A DNA stretch of 64,000 nucleotides from Eubacterium sp. AM49-13BH. GTDB taxonomy: Bacteria; Bacillota; Clostridia; Lachnospirales; Lachnospiraceae. The notes below the pieces were generated by a model. That model did not search any database. It saw only the letters and a list, made by a program, of their open reading frames with translations, and was not told where the DNA came from. The position numbers and the translations under genes were made by a program. Shown in pieces: positions 18,269 to 28,609 of the stretch; within the stretch, counting starts at the first letter, position 1, and each line of letters starts with the position of its first letter. The stretch is from contig NZ_QSEK01000008.1 in the NCBI RefSeq assembly GCF_003464165.1, positions 1-64,000 of the forward strand, written 5' to 3'.

Positions 18269-19801
18269 TTAATGAATTGCAATTTCCGGTATTCCCCGGT
18301 AATAAAACGCTTCACTGATATTAGCTGAGCTAATCTTATCATTCCCCTCAATATCAGCAATTGTTCTTGCTGTCTTTAATATCTTATGATATCCTCTGGC
18401 GGTTATATGTTTTCTTGTAAATATACGTTCTATTAACTGTTCTTCCTCTTTTCCAAGTCCACAGAATTCCTCAATCTCCTTTCCACCCATCTGTGAATTG
18501 TACATAATATCCCTGCCATTAAACCTCTTAATCTGAGCAGCTCTGGCTCTGTCAACTGCCTGCTTCATATATGAAGAATCAAGAGTATCACCATTATTCT
18601 TATCCCCTAACTGCTCATAACCAATCTCCTCTGTCTTAATACACATATCAAATCTGTCCCACAGTGGCATGCTTATTTTCCCCATAAATCTTTTAACTTC
18701 CTGTTCAGAACAGTTACACCTGTTTCTGTCCGGGTAATAACCACATTTGCAGGGATTCATAGCTCCTACAAGCATAAAATCTGCTGGATATGTATAAGAC
18801 CTTCCCATTCTTACAATAGTAATGTTCCTGTCTTCTAACGGCTGTCTTAACCCTTCTAGTATATCCGGCTTGAATTCAGTCATCTCATCAAGAAACAGCA
18901 CCCCTTTCCCGGCAAGCGTTATCTCTCCCGGTCTTGGGTACATTCCACCGCCAAAGAATGCACTTCTTGTCACATTATGATATGGAGCCCGAAAAGGTCT
19001 TTCTTTCATTAATCCACCACAATCTCCAAGCTGCCCCGCAACACTGTATATATTAGTAAGTTCCAGTTTCTCTTCAAATGTCATATCCGGCATAATTGTT
19101 GGTATCCGCTTTGCCATCATAGTTTTACCGCTCCCCGGAGGTCCCATATACATAATATTATGCATGCCGGCAACAGCTATCATAGTAGCCCTCTTGGCAG
19201 CGTGCTGTCCCCTGATATCAGCATAATCAAGTGCCGCACATCTGTTAAACATACTTTTATCTGATGTAGCATTTTCTTCATTATCTATAATACCATCGTT
19301 AATATATCTGACTGCATTTCTTAAGCTGTCAGCAGCTATTACATGCATGGAATCAACAATCTTTCCCTCATTAACATTAATATCCGGTATAAGTATCTTC
19401 TCAATGCCTTCTTCTTTCGCTGCACATACACAGGGCAATACACCTCTCACACCGTTAATGCTTCCATCCAGACTCAATTCACCAAGAACTACTGTCTTAT
19501 CAAGATTAACCTCATCAACCAGTCCATTAGCCGCAAGAATCGCCAAAGCAATAGGCAGGTCAAACCCTGTTCCACTTTTTCTTATATCAGCCGGAGAAAT
19601 ATTAACAACAATCCTCTGCGGCGGCAGTTCATAACCCGAATTACGGATAGCAACCTTTACTCTCTCCCTTGCCTCCTTCACTTCATTGCTTAAGAAACCA
19701 CTCATCTCAAAGCTTGGAAGTCCATTCCCCACATCAACTTCCACATGCACAATCTCAGCCTTTAGCCCATGTAAAACACCACTCAATACGCTACTGTACA
19801 A
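18269..19801 (-). CDS. comM: YifB/ComM family Mg-chelatase-like AAA+ ATPase
   Basis: ComM-type hexameric helicase helps branch migration during transformation in Gram-negatives; the role of Firmicute homologues is less clear. N-terminal Lon-protease-like ChlI domain (VDVGNGLPSFEMSG, SPADIRKSGTGFDLPIAL). AAA+ core with Walker A GPPGSGKTM (near 218), Walker B VLFLDEM, and a four-Cys segment CKCGYY...CNCS. 510 residues, normal. The start is TTG at 19801, matching the family's N-terminus, behind GAGGAAG. It lies 14 bases before dprA. Confidence 0.93.
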   Translation of the reverse strand: MYSSVLSGVLHGLKAEIVHVEVDVGNGLPSFEMSGFLSNEVKEARERVKVAIRNSGYELPPQRIVVNISPADIRKSGTGFDLPIALAILAANGLVDEVNLDKTVVLGELSLDGSINGVRGVLPCVCAAKEEGIEKILIPDINVNEGKIVDSMHVIAADSLRNAVRYINDGIIDNEENATSDKSMFNRCAALDYADIRGQHAAKRATMIAVAGMHNIMYMGPPGSGKTMMAKRIPTIMPDMTFEEKLELTNIYSVAGQLGDCGGLMKERPFRAPYHNVTRSAFFGGGMYPRPGEITLAGKGVLFLDEMTEFKPDILEGLRQPLEDRNITIVRMGRSYTYPADFMLVGAMNPCKCGYYPDRNRCNCSEQEVKRFMGKISMPLWDRFDMCIKTEEIGYEQLGDKNNGDTLDSSYMKQAVDRARAAQIKRFNGRDIMYNSQMGGKEIEEFCGLGKEEEQLIERIFTRKHITARGYHKILKTARTIADIEGNDKISSANISEAFYYRGIPEIAIH

Positions 19802-19901
19802 TAAATATCACTTCCTCTTCTTGTTAATTTAGTTATATTTTAATTCTGTCGCTATGTTCCACTCTCGTATACAATAGCAATTATAAATATATATACATTG
19901 T

Positions 19902-19950
19902 AAAAAATATCCAATCGAACCGTTCTTATATATCTTTGATTCGATTGGAT
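19902..19950 (-). terminator. Intrinsic terminator between the Rpn-like remnant and comM
   Basis: Perfect 11-bp stem ATCCAATCGAA/TTCGATTGGAT (19909-19919/19940-19950), then ATTTTTT on the minus strand. Confidence 0.75.
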
Positions 19951-19961
19951 TGTCTCATCTG

Positions 19962-20229
19962 TTACATAGTCTTCATCTTAGATAACGCTTCGTTGTATTC
20001 TTCTTCTGTAAACTTTGTAAGTAAATCCTTCCTGTCTGGCTTTTTCGTAAAACTTTTTCCACGCATCACACATATCAACCGACTCCCCTTCCTTAATCTC
20101 GCTTAGTTCTATCATATCCTTATTCTCTGTTATCTTTCCAATCATCCATAACAGATCTTTATCCACTCTTGTGCCATCATACTTGGAATATATGTAATCT
20201 ATATTATTCCTGTATATATTGCTTTCCAC
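19962..20229 (-). pseudogene. Remnant of an Rpn/PD-(D/E)XK nuclease family protein
   Basis: An 83-residue frame (19978-20229) resembles the C-terminal part of Rpn-type transposase-like nucleases: a hydrophobic WMIGKITENK segment and the VDMCDAWKKFYEKARQEG helix. The nuclease domain with its catalytic residues is missing. The tail after QEG reads as Arg-rich sequence. One frame over, the DNA encodes DLLTKFTEEEYNEALSKMK before TAA at 19962, which looks like a natural C-terminus. I therefore read it as a 5'-deleted, frameshifted fragment. The family call is tentative. Confidence 0.45.
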
Positions 20230-20330
20230 TGCACTTTTCGCGGTGCGTTATTTCGTGTTGATATATTAACATTATAAAATGTCGATGTCAATATATATTT
20301 ACATATTAAATTATAAATATATTTAATATT

Positions 20331-20377
20331 AAAAAACTTCCCGACCAATCCGTATAATCACGAATCAATCGGGAAGT
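20331..20377 (-). terminator. Intrinsic terminator at the end of the pilus operon
   Basis: Stem ACTTCCCGA/TCGGGAAGT (20336-20344/20369-20377), followed on the minus strand by TTTTTT. It lies about 45 bases after the stop of the 1377-residue exported protein. The remaining bases up to 20420 hold nothing else I can recognise. Confidence 0.85.
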
Positions 20378-20420
20378 CTTTAGGGGGTAGATAGCATTTA
20401 ATCTAAATCAATAACGTAAG

Positions 20421-23400
20421 TTAATCAAGATCAAACAGATTCTTAATATCAAATGTAAGAACAGAAATGCCCTTACCATCTTTGCTATCAAGAGCTGTTA
20501 TTCCTATCTTTAATGTTCCCATACCAAGTCTGCTTCTTAATTGTGTTTCATCTACTCCGGCTATACCTTTTATCAAATCAAATAAGTCATCTACAATATA
20601 TTCTTTACCGACTATCACCGAAGTTCCAGAATCTCCAAGAGATATTCCATTCGTTCCTGATGAATGAATATGTCCTAACATTATATCTCGATTCGGATCA
20701 TAATCGCCATCTGTTCTGCTTCCATCTGGATCTGTATAAATATACATAACTGCATCCTTAATATAATCTTCATTAGATATTAAATCAGCATCAAGAATCC
20801 TAAAGCTGAATGATAACTTATGATTAGCAAACTTATCATAATTAAACTTTACATAACTCTTATATGTAGCTACAGAATCATCAAGTACAGCATCTGTATA
20901 CTCTACAACTGGCAGATTATTACCTGAAAGCAAAGCCTTAGTAAATGTGTTAACAAAAAGCTTCATCTCATTAGGATTAGCATTAGATATATCATTAGCA
21001 CCTGCTGCTGTAAACGTAACATTACCATATGAATATATATAGTAATTATTCATAGCATCTCTGTCTGTTGATGCAAAATACTGATTTCTTCTTATTTTAC
21101 CTTCTTCCTTAAATGTATCTTCATTATTAGATTCAGCAAATGTATACCATACAACTGGCTGTGCATTCATACTTCCATCTGAATTATAGAGTGAATCCAT
21201 ACTTATATCAAAATCCAATGCATAATACTGTGCATGAGTCGATGCAATTCTTATTCCATCACTATTATTTACAAGTCCCGTTTCACTCTCAATTGTATAT
21301 GGGAAATTAGTAATCTGTCCAGAATTAAGTTTTGCTACCGTGTCACTCTGATTATCTGTTGTTGTTAATTTAATAAATCCATCTCCTATATTACCTGGTT
21401 TATTAAAATAAACACCTCCTAAAAATTTACTAAGGGTAATCTCATTCTTTGCAGTCATTTTATACGGAATAAATTCCATTTTAGACTTGCCATATCTTAC
21501 GGTTTTAAATGCAAATGGATCAGAAAACGCTTTTTTCATACCGACTGAACTTAATAATCCTGTTGTCTTATAGCTTAGATCTGAATAATCCTTTACAGAA
21601 ATACCTTTATTTTTATCGTCAACATAATTCTTACTATTATCATCAGATAAAGGCGACATTGTATCAAGAGAAAACATTACCGCATTACCAGCTTCAATGT
21701 AATCATTAATTGCATCTATTACATTCTGATTTAATGTAGAATCACTTCCATAATTGCTGCCAAATCCCATAACAATCATAGAATACTTTTCTAATTCTTT
21801 ATTAACAGCCTCTACCTTCTGGTCATCAGTGCTTCCTACTGCCAAAGCATTTAAATCATTCTGTTTTATCTCTGTAACATTTATTCTCAGCTTTGTAATA
21901 TCATATGTAGCATTAAAGCAATCCTGGAAATCAGAACCATTTAAATCAAGGCTTCCTGTTCCCCCATCACTATTTAAGATATGTAATACCTGAACTGTTG
22001 CTTCTGAACCTGATATAACAATATTGCCTGTCTTTGCAGATTTAACCTTTTTAGCAATCTTATTCTTTGCATCAGACACGTAATTTCCATCAGAATCAAC
22101 ACTATTAGCATCTATCTTTATAACTTCAACTTTCCATGCAAAATATCCTTTAGATGCAGCAGGCATTTTTATAGTTGTAGAATATGGTGTACTTCCATTA
22201 CTTGAATAATATTGACCCAGATAATTTCCCATATCATCTTTTACATTAGATGCTCTGTACAATTCCTTCGATGAACTTGTTGAATCTTCTGCAAATATAC
22301 TATCCTGATTCTTATCAATATATATCTTAATAGCATAATCTCCAACTGGTAAAACTCCACTGAAAGTAATTGTTATATTACCATCACCATCAACATTTCC
22401 ACTACGTTTAAGATCATCCAGTGAATAAGATGTGTTAGAAGTTCCATCATAGTTACTAATGTCTGCTGTTATAGTAGAAGCCGGTCTTCTGGCATACTTT
22501 AATTGGAGAGGTAAATTCTGAGTTTTATCATCAAGATTAGTATATGTTATATTACCATTAGTTCCTTTATGATTAATGACAATATCTTTAAGGAACGCTT
22601 CCATACGTGTACTATACATTCTTGTATCGGTATCCACATAGCTGGTGCTTCCAAAATATATATTTCTGTCAAATACTATCGGCATTCCACGTAATGCATA
22701 ATCAAATAATTCATTATACATCTTTTCAGTAATATCATTACCATTTAATTCTAATGCTGTTTCACCATTTTCTTTTACAGCATTTGAATAACCCTGTTCC
22801 TGAATTTTACTGTTTTCTTTACTATATACATTCTTAAGAATACCCATATTCATTCTGTCTTTGCCGTAAGCTCCAACAATAATAAGATCATATTCTGTAG
22901 CTAAATCAACATTCTTACCAATAAGGGCATTCATTGAGCAGTGCTCTATATTAATTTTTATTCCATTATTTACTTTGAATGAACCATCTGCATTTCTCTC
23001 ATCAGATATACCAAACCATCTTCTGATAATCGCTAAATCATCATTGTTATCAGAATCATATCGATAAAATCCTGCTGGTTCAATTTCCAATACATTAATT
23101 GTATTAATACCACTATTATCAAAATCACCAAGAATATATCTGATAGCTTCACTTGTTTTCAAATCTTTATCTAATCCAAGTTTATTTTTAGCATCATCAT
23201 AATATGTTCCATTATAATTATTACCATCGCCGGCATAGTCATCCTGTGTATCCATTGTTTCATTAAGCTTCTGTACAACTGAATTACCAAAATTCTGTTC
23301 TACCGAAAATCTTCTAAGAGAATTGTTATTAACACCCACATTATAAACAGGATAATATGATTTATTATTAGAATTCAATGCATAATGAACACTTTCACTC

Positions 23401-24554
23401 GGATAAAATCCATTAATAAACATATTATTAGCAAATGGAAATGCAACTGTTCCACTTGACTTATTGGTACGATCTTTATACAAAGTCATTTTTATTTCAT
23501 TATTTGTTACATCTGCCTCAACCGTGCCATAATCTCCACTATACACACCTCCCAATTGATTATATGAATAATCAAATGCAAAATCTTTTATGAAATAATC
23601 TCCGTCTATACCATCCATTAAAAGTGTTATCTTACCTATATTAGTAGTACTATACTGATTCTTTTCTGTTGAAGAACATACAATAGCTTTACCTGCTGAA
23701 ACATTCTGAATATACAGATATAATGCTACATCAGCCTTTAAATCTTTATCCTTTGAATTAAAAGTTGTCTCAGATGCACTAGAACTTGCAGTTCCATCTT
23801 TTACCATAATATTCTGAATATAATTATTAGGATACTTAGAAAAATATACCAGTGATGCATCATCAATATCATCTTTGGTAACTTCTGTTGCCTTAACATA
23901 TCTAACTTCTACAAGTCCTTCCATCTTGCTACTGTTAAATATTGAATATGAAAATACATCTCTAACTCCTGTTAGCTCATTACCATCTTTATCAAAAAAC
24001 ACAAGCTTAAGATTATTTAAATCATATCTTATCTGAAATGCAATATCCTCAAATCCACCATTAAAAGAATCAATATATGTTTTAGTTCTAGTATTATAAA
24101 ACTTACCCTTAATGTCATTTCCCAATACTGTATTAATCGCTGACAAATAATTTGCTACATGTGATGAAAGATAACTTTCAAATGCTTTAATCTGATTATC
24201 TTCTTCAGAACCAGAAACAACATTATCCCATCTATTAACTTTATTCATATTAATCTTATTGTTAGCAGGCTGCTTATCAACAATGCCATCACCATTACTA
24301 CTCTTCCATTTAACGACGCCCTGATCATCTGCAACAAGACAACCTAAAGCATCATATCTTTCATCTGGAACGATTTCAAGAATAACCATCTTATTATGTT
24401 CATTATATGTTCTGTTACCAATTGTTACAGAATCTGCAGCTGCTTCTGTTGTTCTTGTAAATATAATAACTAAAACAACTAAACATAAAAGCACAACTGA
24501 ACTAAATACAGGTAATATTCTTCTCTTGAAATTCGATTTAATCATTGCTTTCAT
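20421..24554 (-). CDS. Large exported protein of the pilus locus (DUF5057-like)
   Basis: 1377 residues. A basic N-terminus and one hydrophobic segment (about 12-35, SVVLLCLVVLVIIF) then ALA-like TEAAAD form a signal peptide or anchor. The next segment KMVILEIVPDERYDALG resembles the DUF5057 family, whose function is unknown to me. The rest is Asn/Ser/Asp-rich and looks like a surface protein, with segments such as YDLIIVGAYGKDRMNMG and YSMIVMGFGSNYG that may be flavodoxin- or GATase-like folds repeated twice. No LPxTG motif at the C-terminus (NLFDLD). GGAGG stands 8 bases before the ATG. Last gene of the pilus operon, so possibly an adhesin or pilus-tip partner. Confidence 0.7.
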   Translation of the reverse strand: MKAMIKSNFKRRILPVFSSVVLLCLVVLVIIFTRTTEAAADSVTIGNRTYNEHNKMVILEIVPDERYDALGCLVADDQGVVKWKSSNGDGIVDKQPANNKINMNKVNRWDNVVSGSEEDNQIKAFESYLSSHVANYLSAINTVLGNDIKGKFYNTRTKTYIDSFNGGFEDIAFQIRYDLNNLKLVFFDKDGNELTGVRDVFSYSIFNSSKMEGLVEVRYVKATEVTKDDIDDASLVYFSKYPNNYIQNIMVKDGTASSSASETTFNSKDKDLKADVALYLYIQNVSAGKAIVCSSTEKNQYSTTNIGKITLLMDGIDGDYFIKDFAFDYSYNQLGGVYSGDYGTVEADVTNNEIKMTLYKDRTNKSSGTVAFPFANNMFINGFYPSESVHYALNSNNKSYYPVYNVGVNNNSLRRFSVEQNFGNSVVQKLNETMDTQDDYAGDGNNYNGTYYDDAKNKLGLDKDLKTSEAIRYILGDFDNSGINTINVLEIEPAGFYRYDSDNNDDLAIIRRWFGISDERNADGSFKVNNGIKINIEHCSMNALIGKNVDLATEYDLIIVGAYGKDRMNMGILKNVYSKENSKIQEQGYSNAVKENGETALELNGNDITEKMYNELFDYALRGMPIVFDRNIYFGSTSYVDTDTRMYSTRMEAFLKDIVINHKGTNGNITYTNLDDKTQNLPLQLKYARRPASTITADISNYDGTSNTSYSLDDLKRSGNVDGDGNITITFSGVLPVGDYAIKIYIDKNQDSIFAEDSTSSSKELYRASNVKDDMGNYLGQYYSSNGSTPYSTTIKMPAASKGYFAWKVEVIKIDANSVDSDGNYVSDAKNKIAKKVKSAKTGNIVISGSEATVQVLHILNSDGGTGSLDLNGSDFQDCFNATYDITKLRINVTEIKQNDLNALAVGSTDDQKVEAVNKELEKYSMIVMGFGSNYGSDSTLNQNVIDAINDYIEAGNAVMFSLDTMSPLSDDNSKNYVDDKNKGISVKDYSDLSYKTTGLLSSVGMKKAFSDPFAFKTVRYGKSKMEFIPYKMTAKNEITLSKFLGGVYFNKPGNIGDGFIKLTTTDNQSDTVAKLNSGQITNFPYTIESETGLVNNSDGIRIASTHAQYYALDFDISMDSLYNSDGSMNAQPVVWYTFAESNNEDTFKEEGKIRRNQYFASTDRDAMNNYYIYSYGNVTFTAAGANDISNANPNEMKLFVNTFTKALLSGNNLPVVEYTDAVLDDSVATYKSYVKFNYDKFANHKLSFSFRILDADLISNEDYIKDAVMYIYTDPDGSRTDGDYDPNRDIMLGHIHSSGTNGISLGDSGTSVIVGKEYIVDDLFDLIKGIAGVDETQLRSRLGMGTLKIGITALDSKDGKGISVLTFDIKNLFDLD

Positions 24555-24570
24555 TTATCTTACCTCCATT

Positions 24571-25255
24571 TTACGATTCTGCCCCTGGCTGTGAACTTGA
24601 CCCCTCTTCGGAATCATCTGTACCATCTTTTTTAATAATGTATTCAGATGGAATACTTGATAATTTAACTGAACCAGCTGTTAATGTTATAGCATCAGTT
24701 CCTGTTCCAAATGTAACATTATTGCCAATAGAATTTCTTGATGTAAATTTTCTTGTAACACTTCTCGTATGATTTAATCTCTTAAGTTCTAATGTAACAA
24801 CAACCTGTGGATTCTTAGGAAGAGATTTAATTGTATCGCCATCTTTTTCAAATACATAATCAGATGTATCTATCGTATATCGAAATCTGTAACATTATCA
24901 CACAATTCACTCATAACAACATGTTCTGACTCATCCGAATTAGTATAATAAACTATTTTTTCTGCCTTATTATAATAATACCCCCACATATTAGCATCAT
25001 CTGATTTTTTCAGATAACATCTGATATTGCCATCATCTGTCTTTATAAGTTTTATTAAATCTGCTTCCAATACATTCTTTGAAATCTGATTAAGACTCAC
25101 ATCAACATCACTCTGAATCTGTGCCAGGCTGTCTGTTTGCCATAACCATTAACCGACTGTACTACCAATAATACTAAAGCTGTCATAACAATGCCCGATA
25201 TTGCAAGTGCAATCATTAATTCAACTAATGAAAATCCCTTATTGTTCTTTTTCAT
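24571..25255 (-). pseudogene. Minor pseudopilin, broken by two single-base frame breaks
   Basis: The N-terminus KKNNKGFSLVELMIALAISG is a class III/type IV prepilin leader with Glu5 and a hydrophobic helix. The frame breaks near 25135, where the next frame continues QTDSLAQIQSDVDVSLNQIS, and again near 24877, where it continues TIDTSDYVFEKDG and ends in SSSQPGAES before TAA at 24571. Each break needs one extra base. Repaired length is exactly 228 codons, with no other stop. It lies between another prepilin and the giant exported protein. Real decay, programmed shifting or sequencing error are all possible. Confidence 0.75.
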
Positions 25256-25279
25256 GCCTCTACACTCCCTCAAAAGCAA

Positions 25280-25852
25280 TTAGTTCTGCGTTGTCACACG
25301 ACCTGTTTTATACCACAATTTTGATTCGTAAGTATTATTCCTTGAAACTGACGCGACTATCTTTCCAAACTGTGGTGAATCCAGATTATCTGTTATAAAT
25401 TCTTCTGTATCAATGATTTTAACGCTTTTACATGAACCATCATTTTTATTAAACTGAATTTTCAAAGAATTATTTCTTAAATCATACCCTGTCGATGAAT
25501 CACCATTATAATAATTCAGGCTTATTCTTGAAGCACTGAACTTTGATGTATCTTTTATATTATCTTCACCATTAGCTACATGGTGGGTTTCCAACGTATA
25601 TGTATTATCCTGACAGCTGATTACCATATACCATTCACCTGATTTTGACATCGTTGTTGTTCTTAACTCAGATATCTTAGAATACATTGTTTTGTTAGCT
25701 TTCTTTGCATTACCTTCAGCCAGCACGTTCAATCCAACCGCTGTTATAGTTGATACAATTACGATAATTGCCATAACAACAAGTAATTCCAATAATGAAA
25801 AACCATGATTATTTAATTGTCCTATTGAATCTCTTCTTTTCTTTCCACTCAT
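25280..25852 (-). CDS. Type IV prepilin-like protein (minor pseudopilin)
   Basis: 190 residues. A 17-residue basic leader precedes the prepilin cleavage site NNHG/FSLLELLVVMA, with Glu5 and a continuous hydrophobic helix to about residue 45 (VIVSTITAVGLNVLAEG). This is the GspH/FimT-like arrangement: N-terminal helix, then a beta-rich head. PilD, encoded in the same operon, would process it. It stands 24 bases ahead of the broken pseudopilin. Its exact place in the pilus cannot be told from sequence. Confidence 0.85.
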   Translation of the reverse strand: MSGKKRRDSIGQLNNHGFSLLELLVVMAIIVIVSTITAVGLNVLAEGNAKKANKTMYSKISELRTTTMSKSGEWYMVISCQDNTYTLETHHVANGEDNIKDTSKFSASRISLNYYNGDSSTGYDLRNNSLKIQFNKNDGSCKSVKIIDTEEFITDNLDSPQFGKIVASVSRNNTYESKLWYKTGRVTTQN

Positions 25853-25884
25853 AACTTTACTCCAATTAATAATCTTAGTTTATA

Positions 25885-28581
25885 TCAGGTAGCTGAAGCT
25901 TTTGATGACTCCTCAATATATCTCTCCGGATCATCATATTTTCTCCACTTACTTACTCTGACCATATCTCTATAAGTCATGTCTCCTACTTTTATTGATG
26001 AATCATCATCTGAGCCAACCTTAGGATTCCAATATCTGAATATATCCTTAAAAAGTTCTCCATTATCTGCTCTTAAAGCTATATTGCCTGCACCATCTGC
26101 TTTTGAATTATCCTCAACGAATTTCCATAATGAACCGTCACCAAATGATGCATCAAATGTTGTATTAGATAATGTACATCCATCAGTTATTTCAATATCT
26201 TTATCTGACAATATAATTCCATTGAAATCACATTCAACTCTTACATTACCATTAGTCACAATAATACCTTTTGTAGTTGCAAGAGTTACTTCATATCCGG
26301 AAATCTTTGTTTCACTTCCGCTCTTTATAACAAGTGGCTGATTAGTAAGATTTCTAAATACAATAACAACTTTACTATCCACTGTCTTACAGAATGCAGA
26401 TGATGCTGTCAACTTATCAAAGCCCTTTTTATTAATAACATTACCGTAAATATCGCCTTCAATATATTTGTTCAAATCAATAAGAGCATACTTATCATCT
26501 TTATTACTCAGATATGTCTGTGCCTGGGATGTAGATGTATATTTAGTTCCGCTTTCAAGAGGTGCTAATATCTTATTAAATACATTATATCTGCATTCTC
26601 TGTCAGTAAACTCACCCTTGAAATCATAATTTCCATTAGCTGAGAACCAGTTGCTTCCAGTACTGCTATATGGGTTAACTCTCACAATCTCTCCATCAGA
26701 ATGCTCTATTCCAATTGCAGAATCACTTACTCTTGCATATGAATCAACTGATGTTCTGATTTTAGTCCAAAGCTTTTTAGCTTCAATCAGATATGTTGTT
26801 TTTGCATTAGCTGGAAGTGACTTATAATAATCCAGTCCCATAACGTAGCTTACAAATTCATCTTCTGTTCCATATATGAGATTAGCATATGTGTTTCTTG
26901 CTGCTCTGCTCTTAAACTTGAAATAATAATACGTTCTTGACTGATCTTCATTAAATCCAAGACTTTCATTAGCTTTTATCTTTAAATCTCTTGTCTCTAT
27001 AAAGTCATCTGCTCCTGTAGATGTCTTATTTAACAAGTCATATCCAAAGAAATTGCTCTGATTAATTTCAATATTAAGACTTACATTAGGATCTCCTTCT
27101 TTTCTTGTAGATGGATTCTTTCCACTTACTATAAGATCAGCAGGTATCATATATATTTCCTGATTAGTATTAACTGATACTGATTCACCTGTTGCTACAG
27201 ATACTTCATTCTCGAACTTGATATATGCTCTACCAGCAACTACAAGCTTACTAAGACCTGATGAGAAAATAATCTTTGAATGTTCTCCATTAACAATAAG
27301 TGCACTACTTCTATATGGTGATTCCTTAGCAGAATCAGGATCTTCATATCCATAGCCTGAAAATGAACTTCCAGAATTAAACTCTACATTAGAATAATTA
27401 CCTTCAATTGTAATATCATCTTCGAGATTAATATCAGAACCACTTTCAGCTGTTATATATCCATTATTGCCTACAACTATTTCTTTTGCCCATAACTCAG
27501 CACCACTACCCAATGTAAAGTTAGATGCACCCGCCTTTATGCTGCCTTTCTTAGTATCAGCAAGAGCAACTGCTGTAGTTTTATCTCTGAATATGCTGAA
27601 TGTACCTCCACATATCATATATTTATTAGAGCCTACAGTAAGATTGGCTCCATTAGTAACATTGAGTCCATGTCCTGCTCCTGCATATGCATGTCCATAA
27701 ATAGTTGCACTTCCAGAATTAAGAGATATTCCTCTGTTACCTATAAGTGAATAATCAGCAAAGAATAATGTACCGACAAGATTCTCGTCTCTAAAATCAA
27801 TATATATATCTGGAAGACCAAGTGAGCCGTCAAATGTTATATATGAATAGTCTCCATTCTCATTAAGATATTTAACAACACAATCTTTGAACTCAACTGC
27901 ATAGACTGGAAGTCCCGTAGCTGCTGTAGAACCAGATGTCTCCGAACCAGCTCCTGTTGTTGTATCATTAGTTACTGACATATTAATAACACTTATTGAT
28001 TCAACTTCCAATGCAGTACCAACATTCTTAAGTGTCACATAATCCTCAATATAACTGTTAAGTTCTCTGACAAATAAGCTGCTTACAGATGTTCCATTAA
28101 CATTATTGTCTTTAGTCTTGTCCCACTTGCCAATTACAGATGTTGTCAGAATACTTGGCATATTAGTCGTTTCCGCTTCTGTTTTAAGCTTTAATTCAAG
28201 AAGCAGGTACTTCATATAATTAACTCGTAAATCTTCATTAGCTTTCTTATTATTAATATTCACTAACTTGGTATCAGATTCTTCACTGCTTCCAGACTCA
28301 ACCTGATTATAACTGAATATTCTGGTAAGCTGCTCCTCATAAGCTCTGTTAAAACAATTAACTGAAATCTTACCCAATGCAGCCTGTATCTCATCTACCG
28401 CCTCTTCTGATGTATAGAATGACTTTGTCGCCTGACTGGCAGCCAGCTTCATTCTAAGATTAATCATAGTAGTAGTCGTAATCAGTGTTGCAAGAATCAA
28501 CACAAATGAGGTCATCAAAAGTACAATTATGATTGTAGAACCTGCATTATTCTTTTTCCTTCGAAAAGATACTTTTTTCAT
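25885..28581 (-). CDS. Large PilX-like pilus-associated protein with beta-helix-like body
   Basis: 898 residues. The N-terminus KKNNAGSTIIIVLLMTSFVLILATLI is a pilin-like cleavage site (AG/STI) and helix, lacking Glu5, as in PilX/GspK-like proteins. A helical part with SEEAVDEIQAALGKI follows. The middle (about 270-480) shows short Gly/Asn-rich turns with repeating I/V-x-x-G patterns, such as GSATIYGHAYAG, consistent with a beta-solenoid. GTG at 28602 lies in frame, but ATG 28581 behind GGGGATGG fits better. Likely a tip or minor component, by inference. Confidence 0.72.
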   Translation of the reverse strand: MKKVSFRRKKNNAGSTIIIVLLMTSFVLILATLITTTTMINLRMKLAASQATKSFYTSEEAVDEIQAALGKISVNCFNRAYEEQLTRIFSYNQVESGSSEESDTKLVNINNKKANEDLRVNYMKYLLLELKLKTEAETTNMPSILTTSVIGKWDKTKDNNVNGTSVSSLFVRELNSYIEDYVTLKNVGTALEVESISVINMSVTNDTTTGAGSETSGSTAATGLPVYAVEFKDCVVKYLNENGDYSYITFDGSLGLPDIYIDFRDENLVGTLFFADYSLIGNRGISLNSGSATIYGHAYAGAGHGLNVTNGANLTVGSNKYMICGGTFSIFRDKTTAVALADTKKGSIKAGASNFTLGSGAELWAKEIVVGNNGYITAESGSDINLEDDITIEGNYSNVEFNSGSSFSGYGYEDPDSAKESPYRSSALIVNGEHSKIIFSSGLSKLVVAGRAYIKFENEVSVATGESVSVNTNQEIYMIPADLIVSGKNPSTRKEGDPNVSLNIEINQSNFFGYDLLNKTSTGADDFIETRDLKIKANESLGFNEDQSRTYYYFKFKSRAARNTYANLIYGTEDEFVSYVMGLDYYKSLPANAKTTYLIEAKKLWTKIRTSVDSYARVSDSAIGIEHSDGEIVRVNPYSSTGSNWFSANGNYDFKGEFTDRECRYNVFNKILAPLESGTKYTSTSQAQTYLSNKDDKYALIDLNKYIEGDIYGNVINKKGFDKLTASSAFCKTVDSKVVIVFRNLTNQPLVIKSGSETKISGYEVTLATTKGIIVTNGNVRVECDFNGIILSDKDIEITDGCTLSNTTFDASFGDGSLWKFVEDNSKADGAGNIALRADNGELFKDIFRYWNPKVGSDDDSSIKVGDMTYRDMVRVSKWRKYDDPERYIEESSKASAT

Positions 28582-28609
28582 ACGCCATCCCCATTCTTTC
28601 ACTGATTAA

